DNA from: Trema orientale
Lineage: Eukaryota; Streptophyta; Magnoliopsida; Rosales; Cannabaceae
NCBI GenBank assembly: GCA_002914845.1
Contig: JXTC01000259.1
Location: 175,640-239,639, forward strand
Direction: 5' to 3'
Length of the DNA: 64,000 nt
Under the pieces are notes generated by a model. The model saw only the letters and a program-made list of their open reading frames with translations. It was not told the DNA's origin and did no database searches. A program made the position numbers and the translations under genes. Below are positions 61,801-64,000 of the stretch, in pieces. Positions within the stretch are counted from its first letter, which is position 1; each line of letters begins with the position of its first letter.

Positions 61801-62927
61801 AGGTCGGTATAACTACATGTTTGTTACTTTCATATTTCTGCGTAGTTTATCATATAGGAAGCATACTCGTTGGCCTGTTTATTGGGGAAAAAAAAAAATA
61901 ATCGTTGGCCTCACGTATTGCAGTGGAGTATATGCCAGGGACATTACTTGCAATGGTTTACTAAAAGAGTATGAGTAGTCCATTAGCTATATGATCTTCT
62001 CTTAATCACACAGTGTCTTGAGAGTTTGGTTTCTAGTGACAACAATTACACGACCCTTTGGCAGGGATGATCTAGTAGAAGATGGTTTCCGGGACCGGAG
62101 TGGTTCTTGGCGTGATCAGGTTTCTCGCAGCTTCCTATATTAATTTCTAGTTCTTGTTTCCTTTTCTCAAATATGATTAATAAGAAATGTTCGTCCAGGG
62201 TCTTTGCCTTGTTGACTGGGGAAGGGGGATAGATCTGCGTCTCTTTCCCGACGATATGGAGTTCAAAGGAGACTGCAGGACTTCTGGCTTCCGTTGCATT
62301 GAAATGCAACAGAATAAACCCTGGAAATTTCAGGTACTTTTTCTAGCATTAATTTGCGGTCACTAGCACAATAATAGACTAACTCGATATAAATCCTCCC
62401 TGTCACTTGTCCAGGTAGATACATATGGCCTCTGTGTGATTGTCCATATGATGCTTCATAATTCTTATATGGAAATTCAAGAGAAACCTTCACCAGATGG
62501 TGGCTACATTTATCTACCCAAATCACCTTTTAAACGGTATTTCTGTTTCGTGCATTTGTGTATATTCAGGCATTATTCACCTATCTTCTTGAGTTCCAAA
62601 CTGTAAACTGTTGACATCGATTTCGAAAAACAATTATAGAGCTCTCATTTGTTGTCTCCTCTCTCATTTATCTTTTAACTTCCACTCATTCATGCTTTCA
62701 CTTCCTTTTGTTCTGATTTCAATTGTTGCATATCCAGATATTGGAATGTTGATCTCTGGAAGAACTTCTTCACAAAACTTCTCAATAATTGCCCCGGCAA
62801 CAATGAAAGGAACTTGTTACAGGATCTAAGAGAGTCCTTCCAGGATTACATGTGCTCCAATCCGCAGCTCATAAGGAAACTAAAGGAGTTGCTATTGAAG
62901 CAAAGAGCGTCCTTGTGTTCTGCTTAG
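58820..62927 (+). CDS. BUB1: BUB1-type spindle checkpoint kinase
   Basis: Kinetochore Ser/Thr kinase of the mitotic checkpoint. Fourteen exons: 58820-58884, 58966-59113, 59434-59591, 59737-59827, 59975-60085, 60167-60251, 60553-60656, 60745-60816, 60897-60986, 61074-61231, 62065-62119, 62199-62333, 62415-62536, 62738-62927. They total 1584 nt, giving 527 aa, short like other plant BUB1 proteins. The N-terminal half is the Mad3/BUB1 TPR region (RFLKIWFLHIGFCKDFGSIF, VWYASYIESKGKLYDAQMVY). The kinase domain has a glycine loop GRAGQGGFAQVYKA (228-241), Lys254 in VALKIQ, the catalytic loop HGDFKPDN (347-354, Asp349) and DWG in place of DFG (Asp385), as in BUB1. All catalytic residues are present. 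The ATG at 58820 is the first in frame. A 0.83-kb intron separates exons 10 and 11. Confidence 0.95.
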
Positions 62928-64000
62928 TTCCTCAATCATATTTGTCCAGAATCTTCTCACTGTTGTCGATTGTATTTTGCTTTTTCTTTTAACCAAAATT
63001 CACTTAAAGGGGTATACTTTCTTGTATAGATCTATTTCAAAAATCATGTACATGCCAACTACAAACTCCTCGTCTCTAGATTATTTTTAAGTGTTAAAAA
63101 TTGTCTTCTGCAATAATTATGCATGAGCAATATAAGGAAAACTGAGCTACTACATTTTTATTTCAGGTACCAAGTATCATATTTTAGAAACAACTACTGA
63201 TAGTAATGTATATAGTTGCATAGTTTGCCAATAGAGTTATCCTTATTTTTACACGTCTNAAATATGCCCCAGGAAAGTAATAGAGCATCAAACAAAAAAT
63301 GGAAAGTGCCACTCTTACTAAATTAAACGAAGACGAAGGGGTGAATATGCAAACCCTTCTAGGTCCTGTGGATTGTGAAATGTGGAACTCCCGAAAGTTT
63401 CATCTTGGTCAGTTTTGTCTCCATTTTCGATTCCCAAGCTAGCTGGAAAAGCAGGTACATCTTCTAGCATAAACCACAATGGCACAGTCAGGGTTAATTT
63501 ACTTCTTTATAACATGGTAAAAAAAGAAGAAACTTTTCTTAAATTAAAGGCCTTTTAATACAAAATTTTTGAACTCGGAATAATTTAGTAAAATTAACCA
63601 TGTACCCAATTTTTTGGAATAAAACCTCTTGAAGGGAGAGTTCTAGTGTAGGAGAGATAAAATCCCCCTTATTTGTAGCCCCTTATTTGTAGGAGCAATT
63701 TTTAGACCTTAGATTGAATCAAATGGACGATATAATAGAAGTGTATGTATACCATAGCACATAGAATTATACTATATTCATCTTCAACCTATGCTCATTT
63801 GTGTTTTAACCAAAAATAAAAAAGAAAAAAGAAAAAAAAGAAAACATGTTTCTTAGAAATTGAAGAATCGTAGGCCAACCAAATATTCATTAAGTAACTA
63901 AAATAATAACACTAGTTTAAGCCTTTAAGGTAATTAGACAAACATGCATTTCATGATCTTCATAATCTGATACTCATATTTATTTTTTTGTTTGTTATTC
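62928..64000. other. Downstream of BUB1, no further gene seen
   Basis: The first 200-300 bases are likely BUB1 3' UTR. One unknown base is at 63259. The short ORFs are chance-like. Confidence 0.5.

Overview
The window is plant nuclear DNA, most likely from a eudicot. It is AT-rich, its genes are split into many short exons joined at GT..AG introns, and the best-matching protein families have Arabidopsis-like lengths and domain order. The species cannot be named from this sequence. There is one 771-base assembly gap (40363-41133) and single unknown bases at 44239 and 63259.

Seven host genes can be read exon by exon. (1) A phospholipid flippase of the ALA2 type (+, 406-4729, only the C-terminal part is in the window). 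(2) An intronless tandem CCCH zinc-finger gene of the SOMNUS/TZF4-TZF5 type (-, 9477-10724). (3) A small PP2C phosphatase (-, 16350-19753, 5 exons, 283 aa). (4) The spindle assembly factor TPX2 (+, 26849-31633, 20 exons, 791 aa). (5) A RING1-type Polycomb E3 ligase (-, 32079-36870, 10 exons, 494 aa), convergent with TPX2. (6) A small SPL transcription factor with a miR156 site in its 3' UTR (-, 43159-44591, 184 aa). (7) The checkpoint kinase BUB1 (+, 58820-62927, 14 exons, 527 aa).

The order flippase - TZF4/5 - TPX2 - RING1 matches what I recall of two Arabidopsis regions together (ALA2, TZF5 and RING1A on chromosome 5; RING1B, TPX2 and SOM on chromosome 1). The window therefore looks like an ancestral block that was duplicated and thinned in Arabidopsis.

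The intergenic space is full of mobile-element debris: a broken Ty1/copia element with target duplications (37896-42599), a solo LTR (24281-25119), an older LTR-like piece (about 14588-14925), a tRNA-derived SINE with an 18-bp target duplication (49397-49719), a PIF/Harbinger-like MITE (50540-51269), and several DNA elements with long terminal inverted repeats (22825-23340, 53019-54595, about 55214-56499, 57827-58622). There is also a nest of small inverted-repeat elements (11231-11912) and several tandem duplications. Three long-inverted-repeat elements are stacked directly upstream of BUB1.

Functional links visible in the DNA: two mitosis-specific activator (MSA-like) motifs lie upstream of TPX2, an E2F-type site lies upstream of BUB1, and RY plus ABRE cores lie upstream of the SOM-like gene. 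I found no sign of a new defence or prokaryote-like system. The most unusual items are regulatory and repeat structures, notably a duplicated exon end with its splice donor in TPX2, and a tandem-plus-inverted repeat at 48.7-49.1 kb.
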